From NCBI GenBank assembly GCA_003094555.1, contig NATW01000128.1, forward strand, positions 1 through 47,225: 47,225 nucleotides of DNA, given 5' to 3'. Source of the DNA: a gamma proteobacterium symbiont of Ctena orbiculata (GTDB lineage Bacteria; Pseudomonadota; Gammaproteobacteria; Chromatiales; Chromatiaceae). Below, piece after piece: positions 31,766 to 41,035 of this stretch. Below the pieces are notes generated by a model, which ran no database searches, had not been told where the DNA came from, and saw nothing but the letters and a program-made list of their open reading frames with translations. The first letter of the stretch is position 1, and every line of letters begins with the position of its first letter. The translations under genes were made by a program, and so were the position numbers.

Positions 31766-32716
31766 ATGACATTGAATGAACTTAGATACGTGGTGGCAGT
31801 GGCCCAGAAACGCCATTTTGGGCATGCGGCGGAGGCCTGCTATGTGAGCCAGCCCACCCTCAGTGTGGCGGTGAAAAAGCTGGAAGAGGAGCTGGGTGTA
31901 GGCCTGTTTGAGCGAGGTCAGGGGGAGGTGAGCCTGACTGCCGCTGGCGAGCGTATCGTGACCCAGGCCCAGCGGGTGTTGGAGGAGGCAGGCATGATCC
32001 GCCAACTTGCCAGCCAGAGCGTGGATCAATTGGAGGGTCCCCTGCGGGTGGGTGCCATCTATACGGTCGGTCCCTATCTGTTTCCCCACCTGGTGCCGCA
32101 ACTCAAACAATTGGCCAGCGAAATGCCCCTGGTCATCCGGGAAAACTACACCAGCATACTGACCGAACAGTTGAAGCAAGGGGATTTGGATGTCATCGTT
32201 ATCTCCTACCCCTTTGATGAGCCGGGTATAGTTACCCGCCCACTCTACGATGAATCCTTTTCTGTGCTACTACCTATGAAGCACCCACTGAGCGCGTTCG
32301 AGTCAATCTCAATCCAGCAGCTTCAGGAGGAGAATGTCCTGTTGCTGGGAGAGGGGCACTGCTTTCGTGAACAGGTCAAACAGATCTGCCCCGGTTGCGT
32401 GAACAAAGGCAATGGGGATGCGAATCTGCAGGAGAACCTGGAAGGCAGCTCCCTGGAGACGATTCGCTACATGGTAGCCAGCGGGATCGGTATCACGGTA
32501 CTACCCGATACGGCGATCGGTGCTGAATATCTGCGCTGGGATCTGCTCACCACCAGGCCCTTGGCGGTGGAGTCGCCGCAGCGCCGCATCGGCCTCGCCT
32601 GGCGTAAGAGTTTTCCTCGTCCCCAGGCGGTGAATCTACTCTGGGAATCGATTCGCACCTGCCAGTTGCATGGGGTGAGTCTGGTCTCTGAACCCGCCCA
32701 TCTTGTGGTGGGTTAG
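31766..32716 (+). CDS. oxyR: Hydrogen-peroxide-sensing LysR-type regulator OxyR
   Basis: LysR-family regulator of 316 residues. The N-terminal helix-turn-helix spans about 1-60 (RHFGHAAEACYVSQPTLSVAV). In the effector domain, GHCFREQVKQIC places cysteines at exactly 199 and 208, the pair that forms the peroxide-induced disulfide in E. coli OxyR. The following SSLETIRYMVASGIGITVLP fits OxyR as well. A third cysteine (211) is adjacent. Typical targets (katG, ahpC) are not in the window. It is convergent with the aldolase gene, with eight bases between stops. Confidence 0.95.
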   Translation: MTLNELRYVVAVAQKRHFGHAAEACYVSQPTLSVAVKKLEEELGVGLFERGQGEVSLTAAGERIVTQAQRVLEEAGMIRQLASQSVDQLEGPLRVGAIYTVGPYLFPHLVPQLKQLASEMPLVIRENYTSILTEQLKQGDLDVIVISYPFDEPGIVTRPLYDESFSVLLPMKHPLSAFESISIQQLQEENVLLLGEGHCFREQVKQICPGCVNKGNGDANLQENLEGSSLETIRYMVASGIGITVLPDTAIGAEYLRWDLLTTRPLAVESPQRRIGLAWRKSFPRPQAVNLLWESIRTCQLHGVSLVSEPAHLVVG

Positions 32717-32724
32717 ACTAGGCC

Positions 32725-34692
32725 CTAAATCACCCGGTCATTGCCCCCGTCCACCGGTATCTGCGCCCCGGTGGTCTTGCTGAATCGCTCATCACATAGT
32801 TCCGCGGCCAGTTCGGCCACATCTCTGCTGCTGATTTCACACTTCAACAGATTGCGTTTTTTATACTCTGCAATGCTGATTCCATAGTGTTCCGCCCTGG
32901 TCGCCAAGACCTCTTCTGTCCAGATGGCGGTATCGAAAACCGCATCAGGATGGAGTGTGTTGATGCGGATGGCGTCACTCGCCCACTCCAATGCAACCAC
33001 CCTGGCCAGTTGTGTCAATGCCGCCTTGGATGCGGAATAGGCGGCCGCCCCCTGTCCCGGGGCCGGTACGTTTTTTGATCCGACCACCACGATCCGACCG
33101 CCGCGTGGCGCCCGTTTCAGGTAGCGGTGGCAGATGCGTAACAGGCCCAGGTTCGCATCCAGGTTGATCCCCATGACCTGACGCCACAGCTCATCGTCCA
33201 GCTCAGATACCGGGCATCCCCCGGGAAAAATGCCGGCGTTCAGAATCAGCATATCCACGCCGCCGAAATGCAACACCGCCTGCTCAAGTGCCGCTTCGAC
33301 CCCATCCGCGTCGCTGATGTCACAGTGAATACCCAGGAAACCAGGGTTATCGTGCAGCTCCATTATGGCAGGGGATCTATCTAATCCGACAACGGCGGCA
33401 CCCCGACTCAGCAATGCACCGACACAGGCCTTGCCGATCCCAGAGGCTGCACCGGTGATAACCGCCACCTCTCCCTGGAAGGGGGGAGGCTGGTTGCCTT
33501 TACGCAGTTTTGCCTGCTCCAGTTCCCAATACTCCACATCGAAAATCGCCTGGGTCGGGAGGGCATGCCAGCCCCCCAGCAGTTCCGCACGCTGAATGAT
33601 TGTCATGGTGTGCTGGTAGATGTCGGCCACGATGCCCGCTTCGCGGCAGTTTCTGCCGATAGTGAGCATGCCGAGTTCCCCATCGAGGACCACTCTCGGG
33701 ATTGGATCGAGCATCTCCACCGGGATTCTGGAAGCGGGGGCGTGCTGTTCAAAATAGCGCTGATAGTCAGCGACGTATTCTATGGTACGTCTGCCCAGCA
33801 TGGGCAACTGCTTGGTGCGGATCACATGATCCGGTGTGGCAGGTCCATGCTGGGAGATCTTTGCCAGGTCCTGTCGCTGACAAAATCCCAGCTCGGACTG
33901 ACCGCGATGGCTCTGCATAATGACCGGGAATCCTGCAACATCGGATATCTCCTTGCGCAGATCGGCGAGTAGATCGGGTTGAGCCTTATGCTCCTCACCA
34001 CGGATAGAGAGCTCCCAGGCTCCCGATTGCTGTAAATAGGATTCCGCCTCGTCCACCAGTTGGATCATGCGGTCATATGAGAGCTGCGCGTCGTCGCCAA
34101 AGGTAATCAGGCCATGATTCATCAGCACTATGCCAATGGTCTCTTGATTGGCACTGCAGGGAAACAGCCTTGCCACAGACTTTGCCAGATCAAAACCGGG
34201 CATCACATAGGGAATCACAACCACACGCTCCCCGTAGAGCTGGCGAATGAGTTGCTCCCCCTGGGGCGTATTGGTCAGGGTTACGATGGCGTCCGCATGG
34301 GTATGATCCACATATTTATAGGGCAGAACCGCGTGCAGGATCGCCTCCACCGAAGCGGTGGGAGCGCTGGCGAAGGTCTGGTGGGTCTTCAGTTGATTGA
34401 CCATCTCACTGTCGCTGAGAGTGTCTAGCTGGGCCAGTTTGAGTAGATGGTCCATGCGAACCGGGGTGAATCCGGGAGCTTCGATGCTGGCCAGATCCCA
34501 TCCGCTGCCCTTTACATAAAGGATCTCTTCCGGTTCGTCGAAAAGGTTCTTCTCGCTGATCTTGACCGAGGTATTGCCACCCCCATGCAGCACTAATGAA
34601 GGATCTGAGCCCAGCAGGCGGGAGGTATAGACACGTAGCGCCAGTTCGCTTTCACAGTTGGCGGCTTCGTTGTCGTTCCACAGGCTTTTCAT
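32725..34692 (-). CDS. Bifunctional class II aldolase / short-chain dehydrogenase
   Basis: A 655-residue fusion. The N-terminal class II aldolase domain (about 1-400) has HGGGNTSVKI, DHTHADAIVTLTN and LMNHGLITFG, the metal-ligand histidines of the AraD/FucA fold. The C-terminal short-chain dehydrogenase (about 405-655) has the NAD(H) loop VITGAASGIGKAC and the catalytic YSASK. Fusions of this type (RhaD-like) cleave sugar phosphates such as rhamnulose-1-phosphate and oxidise the aldehyde formed; the true sugar is unknown. No sugar-pathway genes adjoin it. A dispersed repeat lies upstream. Confidence 0.92.
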   Translation of the reverse strand: MKSLWNDNEAANCESELALRVYTSRLLGSDPSLVLHGGGNTSVKISEKNLFDEPEEILYVKGSGWDLASIEAPGFTPVRMDHLLKLAQLDTLSDSEMVNQLKTHQTFASAPTASVEAILHAVLPYKYVDHTHADAIVTLTNTPQGEQLIRQLYGERVVVIPYVMPGFDLAKSVARLFPCSANQETIGIVLMNHGLITFGDDAQLSYDRMIQLVDEAESYLQQSGAWELSIRGEEHKAQPDLLADLRKEISDVAGFPVIMQSHRGQSELGFCQRQDLAKISQHGPATPDHVIRTKQLPMLGRRTIEYVADYQRYFEQHAPASRIPVEMLDPIPRVVLDGELGMLTIGRNCREAGIVADIYQHTMTIIQRAELLGGWHALPTQAIFDVEYWELEQAKLRKGNQPPPFQGEVAVITGAASGIGKACVGALLSRGAAVVGLDRSPAIMELHDNPGFLGIHCDISDADGVEAALEQAVLHFGGVDMLILNAGIFPGGCPVSELDDELWRQVMGINLDANLGLLRICHRYLKRAPRGGRIVVVGSKNVPAPGQGAAAYSASKAALTQLARVVALEWASDAIRINTLHPDAVFDTAIWTEEVLATRAEHYGISIAEYKKRNLLKCEISSRDVAELAAELCDERFSKTTGAQIPVDGGNDRVI

Positions 34693-34726
34693 TGATGGAT
34701 CCTCTGATGGAATTCTGATGAAGAAT

Positions 34727-34909
34727 ATAACGCAAAGGGCGCGATGAAACGCGAAGATCGCGAAGGATTTTTAATATTTCGCCGAGCCAGATTGTTTTGT
34801 TTGAGTAGTGACGCAGGTGGTTGTTGCATCATGTTTAATTCAAATTGTCACTGTGAGTTCGACTTGATCCCTTTGCGCGCTTAGCGTTTCATTGCTCCCT
34901 TAGCGTTAT
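34727..34909. repeat. Palindromic dispersed repeat, copy A
   Basis: Left arm 34727-34766 begins ATAACGCAAAGGGCGCGATG and contains two CGCGA-type subunits. The right arm (34871-34909) is its reverse complement with about 32 of 39 positions matching. The arms flank a 104-bp core without an ORF. A closely related element with the same arm sequence is at 42779-42873. Located between the aldolase and nucleoside-transporter transcription units. Confidence 0.7.
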
Positions 34910-34930
34910 AAAGCAATCTTTCAGAAACCC

Positions 34931-36175
34931 TCACAATACCAATCCGGCGATCGTGCCGGTGAGCAGGGTGGCCAGGGTGCCGGCGACGATCGACTTCATG
35001 CCCAGGGATACTATCTCACTGCGGCGTTCCGGCACCATGGATCCCAGGCCTCCGAGCATGATACCCAGACTGCCGAAATTGGCGAATCCACACAGGGCGT
35101 AGGTGAGGATCAGGCGACTGCGTTCACTCAAACTACCCTCAGGCAGGTTGGTAAGATCGAGGTAGGCCAGGAGTTCGTTGAGCACCGTCTTGGTACCCAG
35201 GAGTGAACCGGCTGTGACCGCTTCCGACCAGGGTATGCCCATCAGCCAGGCCATCGGGGCCATCAACCACCCCAGCAGGCGTTGCAGGCTCAGCGGCTCT
35301 CCGACGAAATTCGGCAGCAGCCCAAGTATCAGGTTTAGGAGGCTGACCAGAGCGACCAGCACAATCAGCATGGCAATGATGTTGGCCAGCAGCTTGAGTC
35401 CCTCGATGGTCCCATGGGTAATCGCCTCCATGCTGCTGTTGGCGGGTTGGAGCGCCAGCAACTCGCCTGCCGTGCCTGGTTGGGTCTCCGGTATCATGAG
35501 CCGGGAGATCATCACGGCGGCGGGTGCGGAGATCAGCGAGGCAGTCAGCAGATGCCCGATCGGATTGGCGATCACCCCCTCGAGCAGGCTGGCATAGAGG
35601 ACCAACACGGTGCCGGCGATGGTCGCCATGCCCAGGGTCATCAAGCTGAACAGCTCACTGCGGGTGAGTCTGTTGAGATAGGGGCGGATCAGCAGGGGTG
35701 ACTCCACCATACCGACAAACACGTTGGCCGCCGCACCCAGGCCCAGGGCGCCGCTGATATTCAGGCTTTTCTGCAGCAGTCGAGAGAAGAATCCCACCAC
35801 CAGCGGGAGTAAGCGCCAGTGAAAGAGCAGGGCGGAGAGGGCGCTGATCACCAACACCAGGGGGAGGGCGCGAAAGGCGAGAATGAAGCTGCTGCCGCTA
35901 TCACTTTCCAGAAAAGGGGATTCGGCGCCCCCCAGATAGCCGAAGACGAAACTGGTGCCTGCCTGGGTGGCCTGCTGCAGGGCCAGCAGGGCCTGGTTGA
36001 GTTGGATGAACAGGGTTTGAAACAGCGAGATCTTGAATAACAGGATGGCGATTATCAGCTGCAGGGCCAGCCCGGTAACCGGTACGCGCCAGTTGCAGGC
36101 CTGGCGGTTTTCGCTGATCAGCCAAGCCAGCAGAGGGAAGAGTAACAGACCGGTCAATCCTTGCAGTATGGCCAT
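34931..36175 (-). CDS. Concentrative nucleoside transporter (CNT/NupC family)
   Basis: Inner-membrane proton- or sodium-nucleoside symporter of 414 residues with about eight to ten hydrophobic segments. The N-terminal GTSFVFGYLGG and the central ANVFVGMVESPLLIRPYLN and CGFANFGSLGIMLGGLGSM motifs are diagnostic of CNT proteins. The start is 12 bases beyond the fabA stop, so the two may be co-transcribed. The 3' neighbour across repeat copy A is the aldolase gene. Confidence 0.93.
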   Translation of the reverse strand: MAILQGLTGLLLFPLLAWLISENRQACNWRVPVTGLALQLIIAILLFKISLFQTLFIQLNQALLALQQATQAGTSFVFGYLGGAESPFLESDSGSSFILAFRALPLVLVISALSALLFHWRLLPLVVGFFSRLLQKSLNISGALGLGAAANVFVGMVESPLLIRPYLNRLTRSELFSLMTLGMATIAGTVLVLYASLLEGVIANPIGHLLTASLISAPAAVMISRLMIPETQPGTAGELLALQPANSSMEAITHGTIEGLKLLANIIAMLIVLVALVSLLNLILGLLPNFVGEPLSLQRLLGWLMAPMAWLMGIPWSEAVTAGSLLGTKTVLNELLAYLDLTNLPEGSLSERSRLILTYALCGFANFGSLGIMLGGLGSMVPERRSEIVSLGMKSIVAGTLATLLTGTIAGLVL

Positions 36176-36187
36176 CGGCCGTTGGGA

Positions 36188-36703
36188 TCAGAAGTTGTCG
36201 GTGGAGGTGAACAGGCCGACACGCAGGTCCTTGGCGGAATAGATCTCCCGTCCATCCACCTTCATCACTCCATCTGCCACACCCAGTACCAGCTTGCGGG
36301 CGATTACCCGTTTGATGTTGATGTGGTAGGTGACCTGCTTGGCGGTAGGCAAAACCTGGCCGGTGAACTTGACTTCGCCGACACCCAGCGCCCGACCGTG
36401 TCCCGGATTGCCGATCCAGGCAAGAAAGAATCCCACCATCTGCCACATGGCATCGAGGCCGAGGCAGCCCGGCATTACCGGATCCCCGGGGAAATGGCAG
36501 TCGAAGAACCAGAGATCGGGCTGGATATCGAGCTCGGCGAGGATTTCACCCTTATTGAACTCCCCGCTGTCATCTGTGATTTTGATGATGCGATCCATCA
36601 TCAGCATATTGGGGGTCGGCAACTGGGCATTCCCCGGACCAAACATGTCACCATGGCCGCAACTCAACAGCTCATCGCGGTTGTAAGTGTTTTGTCTGGT
36701 CAT
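36188..36703 (-). CDS. fabA: 3-hydroxydecanoyl-ACP dehydratase/isomerase FabA
   Basis: Hot-dog-fold enzyme that introduces the double bond in anaerobic unsaturated fatty-acid synthesis. From the ATG at 36703, which follows a GAGG site, the protein is 171 residues. The catalytic pair lies at the canonical positions: His70 in FFDCHFPGD and Asp84 in [25 protein letters not shown] is the other family segment. The frame to 36730 adds nine residues. The usual partner fabB is not adjacent; a nucleoside transporter follows instead. Confidence 0.97.
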   Translation of the reverse strand: MTRQNTYNRDELLSCGHGDMFGPGNAQLPTPNMLMMDRIIKITDDSGEFNKGEILAELDIQPDLWFFDCHFPGDPVMPGCLGLDAMWQMVGFFLAWIGNPGHGRALGVGEVKFTGQVLPTAKQVTYHINIKRVIARKLVLGVADGVMKVDGREIYSAKDLRVGLFTSTDNF

Positions 36704-36843
36704 CTTGGTTCTGCCTCTTTGTTGAATCACCCCGGTGTGGGTGCGAAAGCGGCATAGTTTCCCCGCTTCAGCGGTAAGCTGTCAAATCCCTGTCCCCGTT
36801 CTATGCGACGGTCGTTAAACTCATAAACGATTTTATTTCTACT

Positions 36844-38556
36844 TCACCGATCCAGTATAAACCGGACAATATCGCCAAGTGGGATGAAACTGTTCTCGCT
36901 CTCCCGGCGTCCCCGGTACTCCACCTTGCCCTCGTCCAGGGACTTCTCGCCCATCACGATACGGTGAGGGATGCCGATCAATTCCATATCGGCGAACATA
37001 AAGCCGGGTCGAACATCCCGATCATCGAGAAGCACGTCGATACCCGCTGATGTCAGCTCGTCATAGAGTCTCTCCACCGCCTCCCTGACCCGCTGGGATT
37101 TACCCATCTTCATGGGACAGAGGGCCACCTGGAAGGGGGCCAGAGCGGCAGGCCAGACGATACCCTTGTCGTCGTGGTGCTGCTCGATGGCGGCGGCCAC
37201 CACCCGGCTCACGCCGATGCCGTAACAGCCCATGGTCATCACCCTGGCCTTGCCGTTCTCATCGAGCACGGTGGCGTTCATGGCCTGGCTGTACTTTTTA
37301 CCCAGCTGGAAGATGTGTCCCACCTCGATTCCACGGGCGATGGTGATCGTTCCCTGGCCGTCCGGGCTGGGGTCGCCTTCAAGCACGTTGCGCAGGTCGG
37401 CGATCTCGGCGGGCTCCGGCAGGTCGCGGCCCCAGTTGATGCCGAAATGGTGTTTGCCGTCCCGGTTGGCGCCGGCGCTGAAGTCGGCCATCTTGGCCAC
37501 GCTGCGGTCGACGATAAAAGGGATCGGCAACCCGACCGGCCCCAGGGAGCCAGGGCCGGCGCCGATGGCGGCGCGGATCTCCGCCTCTTCGGCGAACTCA
37601 ATGGGTGAGGCCACCTGGGGCAGCTTGTCGGCCTTGATCTCGTTGAGATCCTGGTCGCCGCGCACCAGCAGGGCCACCAGTTCCGCGTCGAGCTCCTCGG
37701 AGGCTTTCACCACCAGGGTCTTCACCGTCTTCTCGATGGGTTGATCGAACTGCTCCACCAGCTCCTGGATGGTCTTGGCATCGGGGGTGTCGACCAGGGT
37801 CATCTCCAGGGACGGGGCCGGACGCTCGCCGGCAGGAGCGATGGCCTCGGCCAGCTCCACATTGGCGGCGTAGTCGCTCCCGGTGGAGAAAGCGATGGCA
37901 TCTTCCCCGGAGGCGGCCAGTACATGGAACTCGTGGGAGCCGCTACCGCCGATACTGCCAGTGTCGGCCGCCACCGGACGGAAGTCGAGGCCGCAGCGAG
38001 TGAAGATGCGGGAGTAGGTCTGGTGCATCACTTCATAGGTCTGTTGTAGGGAGTCCTGATCGAGATGGAAGGAGTAGGCGTCCTTCATCAGGAACTCACG
38101 GGCGCGCATGACGCCGAAGCGGGGACGGATCTCGTCGCGGAACTTGGTCTGGATCTGGTAGAAGTTGACCGGTAGTTGCTTGTAGCTACGCAGCTCATTG
38201 CGCGCCAGGTCGGTGATGATCTCCTCATGGGTGGGTCCGTAGCAGAACTCCCGCTGGTGGCGGTCGTTTATGCGCAACAGCTCGGGGCCGTACTGCTCCC
38301 AGCGGCCCGACTCCTGCCACAGCTCGGCGGGTTGAATCGTCGGCATCAGCAGCTCCAGGGCGCCGGCCCGGTCCATCTCCTCGCGTACGATATTCTCGAC
38401 TTTACGCAGCACCCGCAGGCCCAGGGGCAGCCAGGTGTAGAGCCCGGCGGCCAGTTTACGGATCAGGCCGGCCCGCAGCATCAGCTTGTGGCTGGCGATC
38501 TCGGCGTCGGCGGGGGTCTCCTTGACGGTGTGCAGGGGGAACTGGGAAGTGCGCAT
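36844..38556 (-). CDS. proS: Prolyl-tRNA synthetase (bacterial type, with editing domain)
   Basis: Class II synthetase of 570 residues from the ATG at 38556, where the N-terminus [20 protein letters not shown] matches E. coli ProS. Catalytic-core motifs include [13 protein letters not shown] and [19 protein letters not shown]. The insertion between about 225 and 400 ([20 protein letters not shown]...) is the INS/YbaK editing domain that clears Ala-tRNA-Pro. The C-terminal anticodon-binding domain ends VRFILDR. Upstream, TAGAAT and TGACCC with a 16-base gap on the minus strand could be its promoter. Confidence 0.98.
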   Translation of the reverse strand: MRTSQFPLHTVKETPADAEIASHKLMLRAGLIRKLAAGLYTWLPLGLRVLRKVENIVREEMDRAGALELLMPTIQPAELWQESGRWEQYGPELLRINDRHQREFCYGPTHEEIITDLARNELRSYKQLPVNFYQIQTKFRDEIRPRFGVMRAREFLMKDAYSFHLDQDSLQQTYEVMHQTYSRIFTRCGLDFRPVAADTGSIGGSGSHEFHVLAASGEDAIAFSTGSDYAANVELAEAIAPAGERPAPSLEMTLVDTPDAKTIQELVEQFDQPIEKTVKTLVVKASEELDAELVALLVRGDQDLNEIKADKLPQVASPIEFAEEAEIRAAIGAGPGSLGPVGLPIPFIVDRSVAKMADFSAGANRDGKHHFGINWGRDLPEPAEIADLRNVLEGDPSPDGQGTITIARGIEVGHIFQLGKKYSQAMNATVLDENGKARVMTMGCYGIGVSRVVAAAIEQHHDDKGIVWPAALAPFQVALCPMKMGKSQRVREAVERLYDELTSAGIDVLLDDRDVRPGFMFADMELIGIPHRIVMGEKSLDEGKVEYRGRRESENSFIPLGDIVRFILDR

Positions 38557-38590
38557 GGAGTATGACTCTGACGGTTGTTTAAAAGGCGTA

Positions 38591-38618
38591 ATTCTATCCC
38601 GCTTCGCTGGACGGGTCA
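38591..38618 (-). promoter_or_regulatory. Possible promoter for proS
   Basis: On the minus strand a TGACCC (-35, at 38613-38618), a 16-base spacer and TAGAAT (-10, at 38591-38596) precede the proS start by about 35 bases. The -10 is good, the -35 weak. Confidence 0.45.
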
Positions 38619-38707
38619 CGGTCAGAAGTGAATCAAAGGCTGCTGGGGTCAGGTGAGAATCATATTTAATTTAAGTGCCAAGAGATTCGCCTACTGGAAG
38701 ATCCGCG

Positions 38708-38739
38708 GTTATTTGGTGGGGCAGGGCCCCACCAATAAC
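38708..38739. terminator. Hairpin downstream of the 125-aa exported-protein gene
   Basis: TGGTGGGGC (38714-38722) pairs perfectly with GCCCCACCA (38726-38734), loop AGG. It is extended outward by GGTTAT/ATAAC-type pairing. No T run follows on either strand. It lies just beyond the stop of the minus-strand gene at 38763. Confidence 0.5.
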
Positions 38740-38762
38740 TGTTTAAGTAAGCACCCAGTGGA

Positions 38763-39140
38763 TCAGATGCAGTTAGCGATCTTCTCTCTTGAATCGCAGG
38801 TAACGACATCCGCCAGGATGTACTCATTCTCTCGTTTCATCTTGATGGTGGTGGCCTTCTGGTCGGCACCGTAACCACCGATGGAGAGTTGATAGCTTTG
38901 TCCGTCGGCAAGGTACAACGACTGCCTGACCAGCTGTTCATTCTCCTCCTGACCGGTGGAGAAGGCCAGGATCACCTTGTAGCTCTCTTCACCTTCCATG
39001 TAGAAGATGCTCGCGTAGCGGTCCGCGAACTGCAAGGTGGTGGCGGCCATGGGGGTGTCGATCAGGATCTCCTCTGAGATAGCGATGGGTGTGCTGAAAT
39101 AGAGGGTGACAGCGAGCAGGGCTCTTAGGTAGTTCATCAT
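38763..39140 (-). CDS. Small exported protein of unknown function, 125 aa
   Basis: Signal-peptide protein (cleavage about residue 22, SEEI) with a mature domain of about 100 residues that looks mainly beta (ATTLQFADRYASIFYMEG and YQLSIGGYGADQKATTIKM). Two cysteines near the C-terminus (VTCDSREKIANC) could form a disulfide. I do not recognise a family. It stands alone between proS and cydC. Confidence 0.7.
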   Translation of the reverse strand: MMNYLRALLAVTLYFSTPIAISEEILIDTPMAATTLQFADRYASIFYMEGEESYKVILAFSTGQEENEQLVRQSLYLADGQSYQLSIGGYGADQKATTIKMKRENEYILADVVTCDSREKIANCI

Positions 39141-39295
39141 GACTTCATCTGTTGGGGGGTAAATCGAATTCAGCCACTATACGTAGGGTTATATGTTAGT
39201 CAATAAGAATATGCCGGTATTATTAACTAGATTCTTATGCAGAGAGCGCTGTAGCGGGTCAAGTGATGCCTATCTCATAGGCCTTTAACTAGAGA

Positions 39296-41035
39296 TCATA
39301 ATTCCAACATCTGCTGCTGTTGATAGAGCTGACGGTAGGTCTGATTGCCCATGAGCAGCCCCTCATGGGTACCCCCCTCGACCAGGCTGCCCTCTCTCAT
39401 CATGATGATCTGATCCATCCCCTCCAGACCTCGAATCCGATGGGTCACCAGCAACAGGCTCCGTCCTTCTGACCACTGCAGGATGTTCCTCATCATGCCT
39501 GCTTCGGTGTGGGCATCAAGCCCCTCGGTGGGTTCGTCGAGGATCAGGATCGGCGCATCCTTGAGCAGGGCGCGGGCGATGGCCAGCCTACGCAGTTGAC
39601 CGCCGGAGAGACGCAGACCCAGTTCACCTACTTGGGTGTCGTAACCCGCCGGCTGGGCGCTGATGAAGTCGTGGATCATGGCCACGCGGCAGGCCCTTTC
39701 AAGAGCGGATTGATCGGCCTCCGGATTGGCCAATTGCAGGTTCTCGCGAATGCTGGCATTAAACAGATGGTTGTACTGGGTGACCACGGCGATGCGGCGA
39801 CGCAGGGCGTCACCACTGAGTGATCCATAGGGGGTGTCGCCCAGGGAGATGGATCCCTGGTCGGGGCTGCGAAACTTGAGTAGCAGTTGCAGCAGGGTTG
39901 TCTTGCCGCCCCCACTGGGGCCAATCAGGGCCAACCGGCCACCGGCCGGCAGGTCGAGGTTAACCCCCTGCAGTGCCGGCGACCCTGCACCAGGATAGGT
40001 ATAGTGGAGATCCCGCAATACCAGGGAGGAATCCTGTGGTAGCACCGTAGGGGTGGCAGGTTCCTCCACCGCCGCTGGCGCATCGGCAAGGGTGAAGATA
40101 CGGCGGGCGGCGGCCAAGGTCTCCCCTAGGTTCTGGAAGGCGGCAGGCAGTGGCGCGATGGCCTCGAAGCTGGCCAGGGTGAAGAGGGCCAGCATCGCCA
40201 GGGATAGGGGGGGTAACTCTCCTGTCCTGACCATGGGGATGGCGCTCAGGGTAATCAGCCACATGGCCAGGTTGGCGAATAGAACCACACTTCCCTGGCT
40301 GATGCCGTTGAGCCGGCTGATCCGGGTCTGTGCGGCAGCGAGGTTTTCGCTCAACTGCTCAATGTGCTCGGCATGGCGTTGATCGGCGCCATCAATCAGC
40401 AGTTCCCCCATCCCCTGCAGGTCCTCCACCAGCGTGGCGCGCAGCTCACTGTTGATCGTGTTGATCTCCCGGCCCGTTGGCGCTGCCAGGTGATTCATCA
40501 CCAACGGTACCACCACCCCGGCCAAGCCCAGCATTGCCGCCTCGATGAGGGCGAGCAGGGGGCTGTACCAGGCGAGAAAAATCACCAACACCAGGGTGGA
40601 GGCAAACGCCACCATGGTCGGTAGCAGCAGGCGTAGATAGAAATGATCCAGGGTGTCGATATCCCCGCGCAGGCGACTCAGCAGATCTCCGCTGCGATAG
40701 TGATCCAGCAGCGCCGGGGCCAGGGGTTCCAGCCGCTGATAGAACCAGACACGCAAGGTTGAGAGTGAGCGCAGGGTCGCCTCATGGGTCACCAGGCGTT
40801 CAGCGTAACGACCGGCGGTGCGCAGGATGGCACAGCTACGGATGACCGCCGCCGGGGTGAAGTAGTTGATGGCTAGATTGGTCACGCCGGCCATGGCCAT
40901 GGCGGCGATGAACCAGCCGGAGATGGCCATCAAGGTGACGTTAGCTAGCAGGGTGACAAACGCTAGCAGTCCACCCAGTAGCAACCAGCCCATCACCGGA
41001 TGGACGATGCGCAATAGCCTGAGGATGAGTTTCAT
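39296..41035 (-). CDS. cydC: Cysteine/glutathione exporter subunit CydC (ABC)
   Basis: Half-transporter of 579 residues: six membrane helices in the first 320, then an ATPase domain with Walker A IGPSGGGKTTLL, signature LRLSGGQLRRLAIARALL and Walker B LILDEPTEG. With CydD it exports thiols to the periplasm, needed for cytochrome bd assembly and c-type cytochrome maturation. Its ATG overlaps the cydD stop by four bases. The position next to cydABX and an octaheme cytochrome fits both roles. Confidence 0.96.
   Translation of the reverse strand: MKLILRLLRIVHPVMGWLLLGGLLAFVTLLANVTLMAISGWFIAAMAMAGVTNLAINYFTPAAVIRSCAILRTAGRYAERLVTHEATLRSLSTLRVWFYQRLEPLAPALLDHYRSGDLLSRLRGDIDTLDHFYLRLLLPTMVAFASTLVLVIFLAWYSPLLALIEAAMLGLAGVVVPLVMNHLAAPTGREINTINSELRATLVEDLQGMGELLIDGADQRHAEHIEQLSENLAAAQTRISRLNGISQGSVVLFANLAMWLITLSAIPMVRTGELPPLSLAMLALFTLASFEAIAPLPAAFQNLGETLAAARRIFTLADAPAAVEEPATPTVLPQDSSLVLRDLHYTYPGAGSPALQGVNLDLPAGGRLALIGPSGGGKTTLLQLLLKFRSPDQGSISLGDTPYGSLSGDALRRRIAVVTQYNHLFNASIRENLQLANPEADQSALERACRVAMIHDFISAQPAGYDTQVGELGLRLSGGQLRRLAIARALLKDAPILILDEPTEGLDAHTEAGMMRNILQWSEGRSLLLVTHRIRGLEGMDQIIMMREGSLVEGGTHEGLLMGNQTYRQLYQQQQMLEL

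Noticed and set aside
36161-36757. 198-aa plus-strand ORF opposite fabA
   Set aside because: Antisense shadow of fabA, whose catalytic residues fall at canonical positions; no SD or family pattern.
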